Below, piece after piece: positions 6,463 through 6,964 of a stretch of DNA of 6,964 bases (position 1 is its first letter; every line of letters begins with the position of its first letter). The position numbers and the translations under genes are program-made. The stretch covers positions 1 to 6,964 of the forward strand of contig CAIXAY010000309.1 of assembly GCA_903917505.1 (NCBI GenBank). The letters are read 5' to 3'. This DNA is from an uncultured beta proteobacterium. GTDB lineage: Bacteria > Pseudomonadota > Gammaproteobacteria > Burkholderiales > Rhodocyclaceae. The notes under the pieces were generated by a model. The model searched no databases. It had not been told where the DNA came from and worked only from the letters and a program-made list of their open reading frames with translations.

Positions 6463-6937
6463 AGAACGGAATGTCGTCGTCCATGTCCTCGAAGCTCGGC
6501 GCTTTTTGCGCTGCGGGCTTGTGCGGCGCGCCCGGGCCGGCCGCCGGCGATGAGGGCATGCTGCCGCCGTACTCGGCCTCGCCACCCGAGGATGAAGCGC
6601 TCGAGCGGCCGCCGAGCATCTGCATTTCATTGGCCTCGATTTCGGTCGTGTAACGCTCCTGCCCTTCCTTGTCCTGCCACTTGCGCGTGCGGATGCGGCC
6701 TTCGACGTAAACGGCCGAGCCCTTCTTGAGGTACTGGCCGACGATCTCGGCGAGCTTGCGGTAGAACACGACGCGATGCCATTCGGTGATTTCCTTCTTC
6801 TCGCCGGTGGCCTTGTCCTTCCATGACTCCGTCGTTGCCATGCGGATATTGGCGACGGCATCGCCGTTGGGCATGTAGCGGGTTTCCGGGTCGGCTCCGA
6901 GATTGCCGACGAGTATTACTTTATTGACCGACGCCAT
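6461..6937 (-). CDS. ssb: Single-stranded DNA-binding protein
   Basis: Essential DNA-metabolism protein that coats single-stranded DNA as a tetramer during replication, repair and recombination. It has 158 residues, normal for proteobacterial SSB. Residues 1 to about 110 form the OB fold, beginning [18 protein letters not shown] and including [11 protein letters not shown] (20-30) and TEWHRVVFY (51-59). Aromatic DNA-stacking positions are Trp39, Trp53, Tyr59 and Trp87, where E. coli has Trp40, Trp54, Phe60 and Trp88. A Gly/Ser/Ala/Pro-rich linker (about 110-148) leads to the acidic tip DMDDDIPF (151-158), which recruits partner repair and replication proteins. A GGAGG ribosome binding site lies 4 bases before the ATG. 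Its promoter lies outside or at the window edge, since only 27 upstream bases are present. It converges on the OsmC-YcaO gene and is probably unrelated to the tor genes in function. Confidence 0.97.
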   Translation of the reverse strand: MASVNKVILVGNLGADPETRYMPNGDAVANIRMATTESWKDKATGEKKEITEWHRVVFYRKLAEIVGQYLKKGSAVYVEGRIRTRKWQDKEGQERYTTEIEANEMQMLGGRSSASSSGGEAEYGGSMPSSPAAGPGAPHKPAAQKAPSFEDMDDDIPF

Positions 6938-6964
6938 ATGGCCTCCATGTAGGGCTGTTCGAAA

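Overview
The window holds five protein-coding genes and looks like chromosomal DNA from a GC-rich proteobacterium that respires anaerobically. The Ssb protein and the TMAO-reductase genes look proteobacterial. A betaproteobacterium, possibly Rhodocyclales-like, is my best guess, but this rests on protein style and base composition and was not searched.

Region 1 (minus strand, about 3947 down to 1) is a torCDA respiratory operon. It encodes a membrane-anchored pentahaem cytochrome c (TorC), a molybdoenzyme-specific chaperone (TorD) and the periplasmic, Tat-exported molybdopterin reductase (TorA). TorA runs off the left edge of the window. Electrons should pass from the quinol pool to TorC and then to TorA, which reduces trimethylamine N-oxide or a related N- or S-oxide. 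TorD should protect and mature apo-TorA in the cytoplasm before export. torC and torD overlap by 8 bases. torA follows after a 76-base gap with its own ribosome binding site.

Region 2 (3948-4179) is a divergent intergenic region. It carries four copies of the heptamer GTTGAAA, two reading toward torC and two toward the plus-strand gene, plus a good -10 box for torC. This is the most distinctive non-coding signal in the window.

Region 3 (plus strand, 4180-6384) is one large gene for an OsmC-YcaO fusion protein. The thiol-peroxidase-like OsmC domain keeps both usual cysteines. The YcaO ATP-dependent cyclodehydratase/thioamidation-type domain keeps its glutamate-rich ATP motifs, and the C-terminal part resembles E. 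coli YcaO. Its third-codon GC is clearly lower than that of its neighbours in hand-counted samples. Its substrate is unknown.

Region 4 (6385-6964) holds a perfect 11-bp hairpin between converging genes and a complete minus-strand ssb gene for single-stranded DNA-binding protein. No RNA genes, insertion sequences or CRISPR repeats were seen. All other long open frames are antisense or off-frame shadows of these genes.
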